Below, piece by piece: positions 24,805 through 33,917 of a stretch of 64,000 nucleotides of DNA. The DNA is taken from the NCBI GenBank assembly GCA_964483325.1, contig CAZAAW010000005.1:1-64000 (forward strand). Direction: 5' to 3'. Both the position numbers and the translations under genes were made by a program. The notes under the pieces were generated by a model, which saw only the letters and a list, made by a program, of their open reading frames with translations, had not been told where the DNA came from and did no database searches. Position 1 is the first letter of the stretch. The number at the start of each line of letters is the position of its first letter. This DNA comes from CAZAAW01 sp964483325 (GTDB lineage: Bacteria; Pseudomonadota; Alphaproteobacteria; Rhizobiales; Kaistiaceae).

Positions 24805-27291
24805 TCAGCCGCCGAACAGCCGCCGGAAGAAGCCGCCCTCGCGCCGCGGCGGCGGCTCGCGGCCGGCGGCGCGGCCGATATCGGCTGGCGGCAGGCGCAC
24901 GCCATTGCCGACATCGGCGGGCGGCACCGGGCCGCCACGCCCCGCGCCGGCGTCGTAGCGCGGATCATAGCGCCGGTCGTAGCGCGGATCGTAATCCGGC
25001 TCGTAGCGCGGGTCCGGCGCCGGGTCATAGCGGGGATCATAGTCGCGCGCGTCCGGCGCCCGGGCATAGCGCGGATCGTCCTGCCAGTCGCCATTGGCCA
25101 CCGGCTCGTCGTCGCTCCAGCCGTCTTCTCCCTGGCCGCCATCGTCGAAGGCCGGCTCGTCGAGCCGCGGCTCGTAGCGGTCGAGATATTCGTCATAGCG
25201 CCCGTTCGGGCCCATGATGTCCTGCGGCGGCGGCGTGCCGTCGGCGAAATGGCCGGCGTCGCGGAAAGTATAGTTGCCCGGCAGCGCCGCGACCTGCACG
25301 CCCTGATGCGCCTCGGTCATGAAGCGGCCCCAGACGGCGGCCGGCAGATTGCCGCCGGAGGCCTTCTTGGTCGGCTTGCCGTCGTCATTGCCGAACCAGA
25401 CGCCGCCGACCATGTGCGCCGTGTAGCCGATGAACCAGGCGTCGCGCCATTCCTGGCTGGTGCCGGTCTTGCCGGCGGCCTGCCAGCCCTGGATCACCGC
25501 CTTCTTGCCGGTACCGGTCTCCAGCGTCTCGCGCAGCATGGCGTTCATCATGCCGACCTGGGCCGGCGCCACCACCTGGCCGGTGCCGGTACCGACCCGC
25601 TCGTAGAGCACCTTGCCCTTCTCGGTGGTGATGCGCTTGATGACATAGGGGATGACGCCGTAGCCGCCATTGGCGAAGGGCGCGAAGGCGCCGGTCATCT
25701 CCAGCAGCGACACCTCCGAGGTGCCGAGGGCGATGGACGGATTGGCCTGTAGCGGCGAGCTGATGCCGAGCCGGCGCGCCGTGGCGACGACGTTCTCCGG
25801 CCCGACCTCGTCGGTGAGCTGCGCCGAGATGGTGTTGAGCGACAGGGCGAGCGCCCGCTGCAGCGTCACCGGGCCGCGATACTCGCCGCGGGTATAGTTC
25901 TCCGGCTTCCAGCCATTGATGTTGACTGGCTGATCGATGCGGATGGTTTCCGGGGCAAGACCGAACTCCAGCGCCGTCAGGTAGACGAAGGGCTTGAACG
26001 ACGAGCCCGGCTGGCGGCGCGCCGTGACGGCGCGGTTGAACTGGCTCTGCGCATAGTCGCGGCCGCCGACCAGGACACGCACGGCGCCGTCGGTCTCCAT
26101 CGCCACCATGGCGCCCTGGCGCACGCCGAAGGCCTTGCCGTCCTTGTCGAGCGCTTCATCGACCGCCTGCGCCGCCTCCGCCTGCAGTTTCAGGTCGATC
26201 GTCGTCTCCACGACGATGTCGTCATGGATGGCGCCGACGAAGCCCGGCACGAGATCGGCGGCCCAGTCGGCGGCATAGCCGGCGCTGCCGGCCGCCACGA
26301 CCTTGGGCACCGTCAGCGTGTCAGCCGCCGCCTCGCGCATCTGCGCGTCGGTGATGAAGCCGGCATCCTTCATGGCCGCCAGGACGAGCTTGGCGCGCGC
26401 CAGCGCCGCCGTGGGATTGCTGCTCGGCGCGAAGCGCGACGGCGCCTTGAGGAGGCCGGCGATGGTGGCCGCTTCCAGCAGCGACAGATCGTGCGCCGGC
26501 TTGCCGAAATAGCGCCGCGCCGCGGCATCGACGCCATAGGCGCCGGCGCCGAGATAGACGCGGTTGAGATACATCTCGAGGATCTCGTCCTTCGAGTAGC
26601 GGGCCTCCAGCCACAGCGCCAGCACCACTTCCTGGATCTTGCGCTCCATGGTGCGCTCGGGATTGAGGAAGAGGTTCTTGGCGAGCTGCTGCGTCAGTGT
26701 CGAGCCGCCCTGAACGACGTCGCCGGCACGCAGGTTGCTGAGCGCGGCGCGCATCAGGCCGAACGGGTCGACGCCGAAATGGGTGTAGAAGCGCCGGTCC
26801 TCGATGGCGATGACGGCCTGCGGCAGCGTCGGCGGCAGGTCCGACAGCTTGACCGCCTGGCCGCCGGTGTCGCCGCGATTGGCGATCAGCGTGCCGTCGG
26901 AAGCGAGGATCTTGATGTTCGGCGGCCGCTCCGGGATCTCCCAGGAGGTGACGCTGGGCAGCTTGGCGGCGTAATAGCCGAGAACGCCGGCAACGCCGAG
27001 GAAGCCGACGACGAGCAGCAGGAACGTCGTGCGCAGCGCGACGCGCAGGAAGCCGAAGACCCCGCCGCGCCGCTTGCGCCGCCGTCCGGAGCCGCGGCGT
27101 CCATTGCCGCCGCCCTTGCCGTTGCCGTTCCCCTTGCCGCGCCGCGGCGCGCTGCCGGCATCGCCGCTGGTGCGGCGTGGCTTGCGGGCGGGAGCGGCGC
27201 CGGCGCGATCCGCCGCCGACATGCCGAAATCGAGACTGCCGCGGGCCTTGCCTGACTTGCCGGCCATCGGATCGGTCTCTCGCGGTTCCAT
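24805..27291 (-). CDS. mrcA: Class A penicillin-binding protein (PBP1a type)
   Basis: 828 residues from the ATG at 27291 (GGAG at 6 nt). A basic Gly/Lys/Arg-rich cytoplasmic tail and one membrane helix (LLLVVGFLGVAGVLGYYAAKL) come first. The GT51 glycosyltransferase follows (EDRRFYTHFG, GGSTLTQQLAKNLFL). The transpeptidase has nucleophile motif SSFK, SLN and KTG (AGKTGTSQEW). It polymerises and cross-links peptidoglycan. The C terminus is a low-complexity tail of repeated DPRYD-like units. A TTAA-N7-TTAA site lies 58 bp upstream. mrcA is used in the sense of the PBP1a family. Confidence 0.94.
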   Translation of the reverse strand: MEPRETDPMAGKSGKARGSLDFGMSAADRAGAAPARKPRRTSGDAGSAPRRGKGNGNGKGGGNGRRGSGRRRKRRGGVFGFLRVALRTTFLLLVVGFLGVAGVLGYYAAKLPSVTSWEIPERPPNIKILASDGTLIANRGDTGGQAVKLSDLPPTLPQAVIAIEDRRFYTHFGVDPFGLMRAALSNLRAGDVVQGGSTLTQQLAKNLFLNPERTMERKIQEVVLALWLEARYSKDEILEMYLNRVYLGAGAYGVDAAARRYFGKPAHDLSLLEAATIAGLLKAPSRFAPSSNPTAALARAKLVLAAMKDAGFITDAQMREAAADTLTVPKVVAAGSAGYAADWAADLVPGFVGAIHDDIVVETTIDLKLQAEAAQAVDEALDKDGKAFGVRQGAMVAMETDGAVRVLVGGRDYAQSQFNRAVTARRQPGSSFKPFVYLTALEFGLAPETIRIDQPVNINGWKPENYTRGEYRGPVTLQRALALSLNTISAQLTDEVGPENVVATARRLGISSPLQANPSIALGTSEVSLLEMTGAFAPFANGGYGVIPYVIKRITTEKGKVLYERVGTGTGQVVAPAQVGMMNAMLRETLETGTGKKAVIQGWQAAGKTGTSQEWRDAWFIGYTAHMVGGVWFGNDDGKPTKKASGGNLPAAVWGRFMTEAHQGVQVAALPGNYTFRDAGHFADGTPPPQDIMGPNGRYDEYLDRYEPRLDEPAFDDGGQGEDGWSDDEPVANGDWQDDPRYARAPDARDYDPRYDPAPDPRYEPDYDPRYDRRYDPRYDAGAGRGGPVPPADVGNGVRLPPADIGRAAGREPPPRREGGFFRRLFGG

Positions 27292-27348
27292 CGCCTGCTC
27301 CACGGCGGGATGCCGCAGAGCCTTCGAGTGAAAGCTAAATGCGGCGAT

Positions 27349-27363
27349 TTAAGGGGTCCTTAA
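27349..27363. promoter_or_regulatory. CtrA-type box (TTAA-N7-TTAA)
   Basis: TTAAGGGGTCCTTAA fits the full CtrA consensus exactly and is also a perfect 6-bp-arm palindrome. It lies between the divergent PBP1a and oxidoreductase genes. TTAA pairs are rare in this GC-rich window. Confidence 0.6.
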
Positions 27364-27448
27364 GGGTGCCGGAAGCGCCAGGCTGTTGCGCTGCGGGCCC
27401 ACTTCCCGCACCGTGGCGCACCTGTCGGGAGATGTGGGGAGCCGGGCG

Positions 27449-28402
27449 GTGAAGGCAATCCTCTGGGAGAAATACGGGCCGCCTGCGGCGCTGCGCATCG
27501 GCGAGCTGGAAACCCCGGTGGCAGGGCCGGGGCAGGTGCTGATTGAGGTGCGCGCCGCCGCCGTCAATCCGGCCGACTGGCACACGGTGCGGGCTTCGCC
27601 CTTCTTCGCCCGCGCGACGCTCGGGCTGCTGCGGCCGAAATATCGCGTGCCGGGGGTCGACCTTGCCGGCAAGGTCACCGCCGTCGGCTCCGGCGTCACA
27701 GATTTCCAGGTCGGCGACGCGGTCTATGCCAATACGCTCGACACCGGCTTTGGCGCCTTCGCGCAATATGCCGCGGTGCCGGCCACAGTGGTGGCACGAA
27801 AGCCGGAAGGCCTCTCCTTCGAGGAAGCGGCGGCCATACCCATGGCGGCGGTCACGGCCCTGCAGGCGTTCCGGCGCCATGGCACGCTCCAGCCCGGCAT
27901 GCGCGTCCTCGTCAACGGCGCCTCCGGCGGCGTCGGCACCTTCGCCGTGCAGATTGCCGCGGCGGCGGGAGCAGAGGTGATCGGCGTCACCAGCCGGCGC
28001 AACCTGGAGCTCGTCCGCTCGCTCGGCGCCACCGATGTCGTCGACTATGCCTCGACCGATTTCACCGCCGTCGGCCGCTATGACCGCATCCTCGACACCG
28101 TCGGCAACCGGCGGCCGGCGGACCTGCGTAGGGCGTTGGCGGAAGGCGGCAAATGCACCGTCATCGGCTTCGGCAGCACGCTGCATGCCCTCAGCCTGGC
28201 GCTGACCGGCGGCAAGGACATCGCCATCGTTTCGGCGCATGCCACGGCCGCCGACCTCGCCGCTCTGACGGCCATGGCCGATGCGGGGACTCTGCGCCCG
28301 GTGATCGACCGCCGCTGCGATTTCGCCGAGATTCCGGCGGCGATCGCCTATGTCGAAAAGGGCCATGCGCGCGGCAAGGTGGTGATCGGCGGCTTCGCCT
28401 GA
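27449..28402 (+). CDS. NAD(P)-dependent zinc-free alcohol dehydrogenase / quinone oxidoreductase family
   Basis: 317 residues from the GTG at 27449, with GGGGAG 7 nt before it. It is a medium-chain dehydrogenase/reductase: GroES-like domain (1-120, VNPADWHTVR, GVDLAGKVTAVGSGV), then a Rossmann domain with VLVNGASGGVGTFAVQIA. The structural-zinc Cys cluster is absent, which fits the quinone oxidoreductase-like branch. The substrate is unknown. It is divergent from PBP1a. Confidence 0.9.
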   Translation: MKAILWEKYGPPAALRIGELETPVAGPGQVLIEVRAAAVNPADWHTVRASPFFARATLGLLRPKYRVPGVDLAGKVTAVGSGVTDFQVGDAVYANTLDTGFGAFAQYAAVPATVVARKPEGLSFEEAAAIPMAAVTALQAFRRHGTLQPGMRVLVNGASGGVGTFAVQIAAAAGAEVIGVTSRRNLELVRSLGATDVVDYASTDFTAVGRYDRILDTVGNRRPADLRRALAEGGKCTVIGFGSTLHALSLALTGGKDIAIVSAHATAADLAALTAMADAGTLRPVIDRRCDFAEIPAAIAYVEKGHARGKVVIGGFA

Positions 28403-28463
28403 CGGGTGCGCTGCCGGGACCAATGAAAGGCGCGCAGCTATTGCGTACGGCCTGAGTGCCGTA

Positions 28464-28575
28464 GCGTGGGCAAGCCACGGCTTGCCCACGCGGTCGCCGC
28501 TCTGGGCGACCAACCCCTCTGCATATCCCGGTGATGTTTGACCGCGTGGGCAAGGCTTCGCCATGCCCACCCTAC
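28464..28575. repeat. Dispersed palindromic repeat, copy 1
   Basis: Two hairpins: a perfect 12-bp stem GCGTGGGCAAGC / GCTTGCCCACGC (28464-28491), and GTGGGCA...TGCCCAC (28546-28570). The last 32 bp (28544-28575) are identical to 48556-48587. It fills most of the space between the oxidoreductase and the toxin-antitoxin genes. Confidence 0.85.
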
Positions 28576-28671
28576 GATGCTAATGGCAATTGGTGCTCGG
28601 GGCGCGCATATAAATCCAGGCTTGTGAATCCAGGCTTGATTTTCTGCAGAAGGGGCAGGCACGATCGTCTC

Positions 28672-28899
28672 ATGACAAAATTGCTCGAACAGGCCGTTGA
28701 GCGCGTCCGGGCGCTTCCGTCCGATCAGCAGGACGAGTTGGCCCGGGTTCTTTTGCGCCTAGCTGATGCCGAGTCGGAGCCGGTTGCTCTCTCCGACGGC
28801 GAACGTGCTGCTATTGCCGAATCGAAGGCGGCGGCGGCGCGCGGTGATTTTGCGACCGATGAGGAAGTTCGCGCCGTATGGGCCAGCTACGGCCTGTGA
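28672..28899 (+). CDS. Antitoxin of a ParE-type toxin-antitoxin pair
   Basis: 75 residues from the ATG at 28672. The protein is helical (LLEQAVERVRALPSDQQDELARVLLRLADA) with a C-terminal stretch ending ATDEEVRAVWASYGL, the pattern of small addiction-module antitoxins paired with ParE/RelE toxins. It would bind and neutralise the downstream toxin and repress the operon. It overlaps the toxin by GTGA. Base composition is less GC-rich than flanking genes, which suggests acquisition. Confidence 0.82.
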   Translation: MTKLLEQAVERVRALPSDQQDELARVLLRLADAESEPVALSDGERAAIAESKAAAARGDFATDEEVRAVWASYGL

Positions 28900-29189
28900 G
28901 ACTTCGCTATACCAGACCAGCTCTTGCCGATCTGAAAGACATTGCCGGGTATCTCGATCCGCGATCGCCTCAAGGTGCGCGAAATGTTCGACAGCGCATA
29001 AAGCTTCTGATCGAGCGCCTCCCCGATTCTCCCCTTATCGGAAAGCGAACCGAAGATCCGACCATACGCCGACTCACGACCTCGCCCTATCCGTACCTGG
29101 TCTTCTATGAAGTGACCGATACGGAGATCATCATTCACGCCGTACGTCACGGAGCGCACGATCCCAGAACAATGCCGGGTTCCGGCTGA
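28896..29189 (+). CDS. ParE/RelE-family toxin
   Basis: 97 residues from the GTG at 28896, which forms a GTGA overlap with the antitoxin; the N terminus MRLRYTRPALADLKDIAGYL matches ParE toxins. Further family features are SPQGARNVRQRI, the LIGKRTEDPTIRRL segment and the C-terminal strands YLVFYEVTD and IIIHAVRHGAHD. ParE toxins poison DNA gyrase and RelE toxins cleave mRNA; sequence here favours the ParE branch. The pair may be a stabilisation remnant next to a repeat. Confidence 0.88.
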   Translation: MRLRYTRPALADLKDIAGYLDPRSPQGARNVRQRIKLLIERLPDSPLIGKRTEDPTIRRLTTSPYPYLVFYEVTDTEIIIHAVRHGAHDPRTMPGSG

Positions 29190-29236
29190 CCGGTCGCCGG
29201 GTGGCAATCGGTGGGGCGAAGGGGCATATTTCTTCC

Positions 29237-32200
29237 ATGCCCGACAACACCGCTGCCATGCCCGACCAGGCCGCCGCGCCGGCCCCCGCCGAGAGCGCGC
29301 CGGCGAAGCCGATCGGCCCCGGCGACCATCTCTTCCTGGTCGACGGCTCGTCCTTCGTCTATCGCGCCTATTACCAGTCAATGAACCAGGACGCGAAGTA
29401 CAATTACCGGTCGGACGGCCTGCCGACCGGGGCCGTGCGCCTGTTCTCGACCAAGCTCTACCAGTTCATCCTGGAGGGCGCCGTCGGCATCCGGCCGACG
29501 CATATGGCGATCATCTTCGACAAGGCGGAAGCGACGTTCCGCAACGCCATCTATCCGGAATACAAGGCCAACCGGAAAGCCGCGCCGGACGATCTGGTGC
29601 CGCAGTTCCCGCTGATGCGCGAGGCGGTGAAGGCGTTCGGCCTGACGCCGATCGAGCAGTCCGGCTACGAGGCCGACGATCTCATCGCCACCTATGCCCG
29701 GCAAGCCGAGGCGGCCGGCGCCGATGTGCTGATCATCTCGGCCGACAAGGACCTGATGCAGGTCGTGACGCCGAAGGTGCTGTTCTACGATTTCGAGTCG
29801 GGAGCGCGCGGCAGGCCCGGCTACCGGCCGGAACGCAAGATCGACGTCGCCGGCGTCATCGAGCATTTCGGCGTGCCGCCGGAGAAGGTCGTCGATATCC
29901 AGGCGCTGGTCGGCGACACCTCCGACAACGTTCCCGGCGTTCCCGGCATCGGCGTCAAGACCGCGGCGCAGCTGCTTGCCGAATATGGCGACCTCGACAC
30001 GCTGCTGGCGCGCGCCGGCGAGATCAAGCAGCCGAAGCGGCGCGAGAACATCCTCGCCTTCGCCGAGCAGGCGAAGGTGTCGCGCCAGCTTGTGCAGCTG
30101 GACGGCGCGGTGGCGGTCGAGACGCCGCTCGACGCCTTCGCGCTGCCGAAATTCGATCCGCGCCGGCTGATGACCTTCTCCAAGGCGATGGAGCTGTTCA
30201 CGTTGACCAAGCGCGTCGCCGAGGCGAGTGGCATCGATCCGGCGCTTGTTGATGCCGATCCGCGCCTGCGGGCCGCCGGCGGCGCCGGCACGGCGGCCGG
30301 GCTCGGCCAGGTCGGCTCGATGGTCAATGGCTGGACGCGCGGCGTGGTGGCGATGCCGCCGCCCGACAGCGGCGAGCCCGACGCCGACGACGAGCCGGTC
30401 GCCCCGGAGCTGCCGGAGGGGGTCGACACGTCCCTGGCGCCGCGCCCGGCGGCTTGGGCCGGCGGCGATCTCTTCGGCCTGCCGGCGCCGCCGCCGGCGA
30501 CCGGCGACGAGCCGCCCTTCTACCGTCCCGTCGAGGCGGCGACGCAGGCTGTCGCCAATGCCGTGTCGCGCATCGACCGCGGCGCCTACGAGACGATCAC
30601 CGGCATGGACCGGCTGACGGCCTTCATCGCCGCCGCCGAGCGCGCCGGCCAGGTGGCGCTGGCGGTCATCGGCAGCGCCGCCGACCCGATGCGCGGCGAG
30701 ATCTGCGGCATCGCCTTCGCCATCGCGCCGGGCCAGTCAGCCTATATCCCGCTCGGCCACCGCAGCCGCGCCGACGATCTTCTCGGCGAAGGGCTGGCGG
30801 CCGGCCAGATCCCGGCGGCCGAGGCGCTGGCCAGGCTGCGGCCGCTGCTGGAGGACCCGGGCGTCCTCAAGATCGGCCATGACGTCAAGGCGGCGATGAC
30901 GCTGCTGGCGCGCCAGGGCATCGCCCTCCATCCCGCCGACGACATCATGCTGATGTCCTATGCACTCGATGCCGGGCGCGGCGGCAGCGACTTCGTGGCG
31001 CTTGCCGAACGCTGGCTCGGCCATCAGCCGACGGCGCTCAAGGAGCTGGTCGGCTCCGGCCGCAATGCCATCACCTTCGACCTGGTGCCGGTCGAGGCGG
31101 CGACGCCCTATGCGGCGGAGCTGCCCGATCTTGCCATGCGCCTCTGGGCGGTGCTGCGGCCGCGCCTTGCCGCCGACCGCGTCACCACCGTCTACCAGAC
31201 ATTGGAACGGCCGCTGGTGCCGGTGCTGGCCGCCATGGAGCGCCACGGCATCGCCATCGACCGGCAGATCCTGTCGCGCCAGTCGCATGATTTCGCGCAA
31301 AAGCTGGCGCGCCTCGAGGCGGAGATCGCCGAGGTCGCCGGCGGCCCGTTCAATGTCGGCTCGCCCAAGCAACTCGGCGACATCCTGTTCGGCAAGCTGC
31401 AGCTTCCCGGCGGCCGCAAGACCAAGACGGGCGCCTGGTCGACCGATGCCGACGTGCTGGAGGAGCTCGCCGCCGAAGGCCATCCGCTGCCGCGGCTGAT
31501 CCTCGACTGGCGCCAGATCTCGAAGCTGAAATCGACCTATACCGACGCGCTGCCGGGCTACATCAACCCGGACACCAACCGCGTCCACACCTCCTTCGCG
31601 CTCGCCTCGACCTCGACCGGCCGCCTGTCGTCGCTGGAGCCGAACCTCCAGAACATCCCGGTGCGCACCGAGGAGGGGCGGCAGATCCGCACCGCCTTCG
31701 TGCCGGAGCCGGGCAACCTGCTCGTCTCGGCCGACTACAGCCAGATCGAGCTGCGCGTGCTCGCTCATGTCGCCGACATTCCGCAGCTGCGCCAGGCCTT
31801 CGCCGACGGGCTCGACATTCACGCCATGACGGCGTCGGAGATGTTCAACACGCCGATCGAAGGCATGGACCCGCTGGTGCGCCGCCGCGCCAAGGCGATC
31901 AATTTCGGCATCATCTACGGCATCTCGGCCTTCGGCCTCGCCAACCAGCTCGGCATCCCGCGCAGCGAGGCGAAGGACTATATCGACCGCTATTTCCTGC
32001 GCTTCCCGGGCATCCGCGGCTACATGGAGGCGACCAAGGCCTATTGCCGCGAGCACGGCTACGTGCAGACGATCTTCGGCCGCAAGGCGCATTATCCGTC
32101 GATCGGCTCGCGCAATGTCGCCGAGCGCTCCTTCAACGAGCGCGCTGCCATCAATGCGCCGATCCAGGGCTCGGCGGCCGACATCATCCGCCGCGCCATG

Positions 32201-32419
32201 ATCCGCATGCCGGCGGCCCTGTCGGCCGCGGGCCTCTCGGCGCGCATGCTGCTGCAGGTGCATGACGAGCTCGTCTTCGAGGTGCCGGAGGCGGAGGTGG
32301 AGCGGACGATCCCGGTGATCCGCGAGATCATGGAGCAGGCGCCCGAGCCGGCCGTGCGCCTCGCCGTTCCGCTGCATGTCGATGCCCGCGCTGGCGGCAA
32401 CTGGGAAGCCGCGCACTGA
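29237..32419 (+). CDS. polA: DNA polymerase I with inactive-looking proofreading domain
   Basis: 1060 residues from the ATG at 29237. The 5' nuclease domain (about 30-330) begins LFLVDGSSFVYRAYY and keeps GYEADDLIATYA and SADKDLMQ. A Pro/Ala-rich linker follows. The polymerase domain (about 650-1060) is intact: TGRLSSLEPNLQNIP, SADYSQIELRVLAH, RRRAKAINFGIIYG and the catalytic LQVHDELVFEV. The 3'-5' exonuclease-like domain (about 455-640) lacks all four metal-binding acids: positions equal to E. coli D355, E357, D424 and D501 are Ala476, Ile478, Ala553 and Leu629. It should still do Okazaki processing and repair. Confidence 0.96.
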   Translation: MPDNTAAMPDQAAAPAPAESAPAKPIGPGDHLFLVDGSSFVYRAYYQSMNQDAKYNYRSDGLPTGAVRLFSTKLYQFILEGAVGIRPTHMAIIFDKAEATFRNAIYPEYKANRKAAPDDLVPQFPLMREAVKAFGLTPIEQSGYEADDLIATYARQAEAAGADVLIISADKDLMQVVTPKVLFYDFESGARGRPGYRPERKIDVAGVIEHFGVPPEKVVDIQALVGDTSDNVPGVPGIGVKTAAQLLAEYGDLDTLLARAGEIKQPKRRENILAFAEQAKVSRQLVQLDGAVAVETPLDAFALPKFDPRRLMTFSKAMELFTLTKRVAEASGIDPALVDADPRLRAAGGAGTAAGLGQVGSMVNGWTRGVVAMPPPDSGEPDADDEPVAPELPEGVDTSLAPRPAAWAGGDLFGLPAPPPATGDEPPFYRPVEAATQAVANAVSRIDRGAYETITGMDRLTAFIAAAERAGQVALAVIGSAADPMRGEICGIAFAIAPGQSAYIPLGHRSRADDLLGEGLAAGQIPAAEALARLRPLLEDPGVLKIGHDVKAAMTLLARQGIALHPADDIMLMSYALDAGRGGSDFVALAERWLGHQPTALKELVGSGRNAITFDLVPVEAATPYAAELPDLAMRLWAVLRPRLAADRVTTVYQTLERPLVPVLAAMERHGIAIDRQILSRQSHDFAQKLARLEAEIAEVAGGPFNVGSPKQLGDILFGKLQLPGGRKTKTGAWSTDADVLEELAAEGHPLPRLILDWRQISKLKSTYTDALPGYINPDTNRVHTSFALASTSTGRLSSLEPNLQNIPVRTEEGRQIRTAFVPEPGNLLVSADYSQIELRVLAHVADIPQLRQAFADGLDIHAMTASEMFNTPIEGMDPLVRRRAKAINFGIIYGISAFGLANQLGIPRSEAKDYIDRYFLRFPGIRGYMEATKAYCREHGYVQTIFGRKAHYPSIGSRNVAERSFNERAAINAPIQGSAADIIRRAMIRMPAALSAAGLSARMLLQVHDELVFEVPEAEVERTIPVIREIMEQAPEPAVRLAVPLHVDARAGGNWEAAH

Positions 32420-32487
32420 GCCTTTCGGTTCGCCGCGGCGGCCGGTTGGACAGTGAAACTTGCAATCGCCATACCGGCAGACCTAGA

Positions 32488-32502
32488 TTGTGCGACGCAC
32501 AA
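32488..32502. promoter_or_regulatory. PhaR-like palindrome upstream of phaZ
   Basis: TTGTGCGACGCACAA is a perfect palindrome with 7-bp arms. Its core TGC-N3-GCA resembles the reported PhaR site (CTGC-N3-GCAG). It lies 41 nt before the phaZ ATG. Confidence 0.55.
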
Positions 32503-32543
32503 AGCATTTGGCGGCGCACAAAGATCGGGGGGTGCGGAGCGGC

Positions 32544-33917
32544 ATGCAGGGTTTCTCCTACTATCAGCTCTACGAGATGCAGCACGCGGCGCTCGGCCCG
32601 TTCCGGGCCGTGGCCGACATGACGCAGCTCTATCTGCGGAATCCGCTCAATCCGCTGAGCCAGACGCCGCTCGGCCGCAGCCTGTCGGCCGGGCTGGAGC
32701 TCTTCGAGCGCAGCACGCGCCGCTACGCCAAGCCGTCCTTCGGCCTCACCGAGACCGTCGTCGGCGGCACGCGGGTGCCGGTCCACGAGGCGGTGGTGTG
32801 GGAGCGGCCGTTCTGCCGGCTCATCCATTTCGAGCGGACGATGCCGCCGCGCTCCTGGAGCGATCCGAAGCTGTTGATCGTCGCGCCGATGTCGGGCCAT
32901 TACGCCACGCTGCTGCGCGGCACGATCGCCACCATGCTGCCGCGCCACGACGTTTACGTCACCGACTGGATCGACGCGCGCATGGTGCCGCCGACCGCCG
33001 GCAGCTTCGATCTCGACGATTACATCGACACCATCATGTCGATCCTGCACGTGCTCGGCGGCGACGTGCATGTGATGGCGGTGTGCCAGCCGGCGGTGCC
33101 GGTGCTGGCGGCGACGGCGCTGATGGAGGCGCATGACGACCCATACGCCCCCGCCTCCGTCATCCTGATGGGCGGCCCGATCGACACGCGCATCAACCCG
33201 ACCGCCGTCAATGTCCTTGCTGCCGAGCGCGGCACCGACTGGTTCCGCGACAACGTCATCATGAAGGTGCCGTTTCCGCATCCGGGCTTCATGCGCGACG
33301 TCTATCCCGGCTTCCTGCAGCTCTCCGGCTTCATGGGCATGAACCTCGACCGCCATGTCACGGCGCATTACGACTTCTTCCGCCATCTGGTGAAGGACGA
33401 CGGCGACGAGGCCGAGAAGCATCGCGAGTTCTACGACGAGTACCTGGCGGTGATGGATCTCACCGCCGAGTTCTACCTGCAGACGGTCGATACGGTTTTC
33501 GTCCGCCACGCCCTGCCGAAGGGCGAGATGACCTATCGCGGCGAACCGGTCGACCTGCGTGCCATCCGCAATGCCGCGCTGCTGTCGATCGAGGGCGAGA
33601 ACGACGACATTTCCGGCATCGGCCAGACGCGGGCTTCGCTGGATCTCACGCCCAACATTCCGATGGCGCGCAAGGCGCATTACATGCAGCCGAGGGTCGG
33701 CCATTACGGCGTCTTCAACGGCTCGCGCTTCCGCGCCGAGATCGCGCCGCGGATCGGCGACTTCATCCGCAGCAACCTGGTGAAGCCCTCCGCCGCCCCG
33801 GCCCGCAACAGCCATGCGGCAAAGGCTGCCCCCGCCCCGGCGGAGAAGCCCGCTATTCGCCGCACCTCCTCACGCCGCGCCGCCAAGCCGCGCGGCAAGG
33901 GCTCGCGGGCGCACTGA
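32544..33917 (+). CDS. phaZ: Intracellular polyhydroxyalkanoate depolymerase
   Basis: 457 residues from the ATG at 32544 (GGAG 4 nt upstream). It starts FSYYQLYEMQHAALGPFR, as PhaZ1-type depolymerases do. The lipase-like box has Cys in place of Ser (VMAVCQPAVPVL), the hallmark of the Cys-nucleophile intracellular family; Asp and His candidates are in EGENDDISG and KAHYMQPRVGHYG. It mobilises stored polyhydroxybutyrate. A C-terminal Ala/Lys/Arg tail (about 425-457) is unusual and may bind granules or nucleic acid. phaC is not in the window. Confidence 0.95.
   Translation: MQGFSYYQLYEMQHAALGPFRAVADMTQLYLRNPLNPLSQTPLGRSLSAGLELFERSTRRYAKPSFGLTETVVGGTRVPVHEAVVWERPFCRLIHFERTMPPRSWSDPKLLIVAPMSGHYATLLRGTIATMLPRHDVYVTDWIDARMVPPTAGSFDLDDYIDTIMSILHVLGGDVHVMAVCQPAVPVLAATALMEAHDDPYAPASVILMGGPIDTRINPTAVNVLAAERGTDWFRDNVIMKVPFPHPGFMRDVYPGFLQLSGFMGMNLDRHVTAHYDFFRHLVKDDGDEAEKHREFYDEYLAVMDLTAEFYLQTVDTVFVRHALPKGEMTYRGEPVDLRAIRNAALLSIEGENDDISGIGQTRASLDLTPNIPMARKAHYMQPRVGHYGVFNGSRFRAEIAPRIGDFIRSNLVKPSAAPARNSHAAKAAPAPAEKPAIRRTSSRRAAKPRGKGSRAH

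Noticed and set aside
28531..28671. N-terminal extension of the antitoxin ORF
   Set aside because: It translates the dispersed repeat (VGKASPCPPYD); the ATG at 28672 gives the family length.
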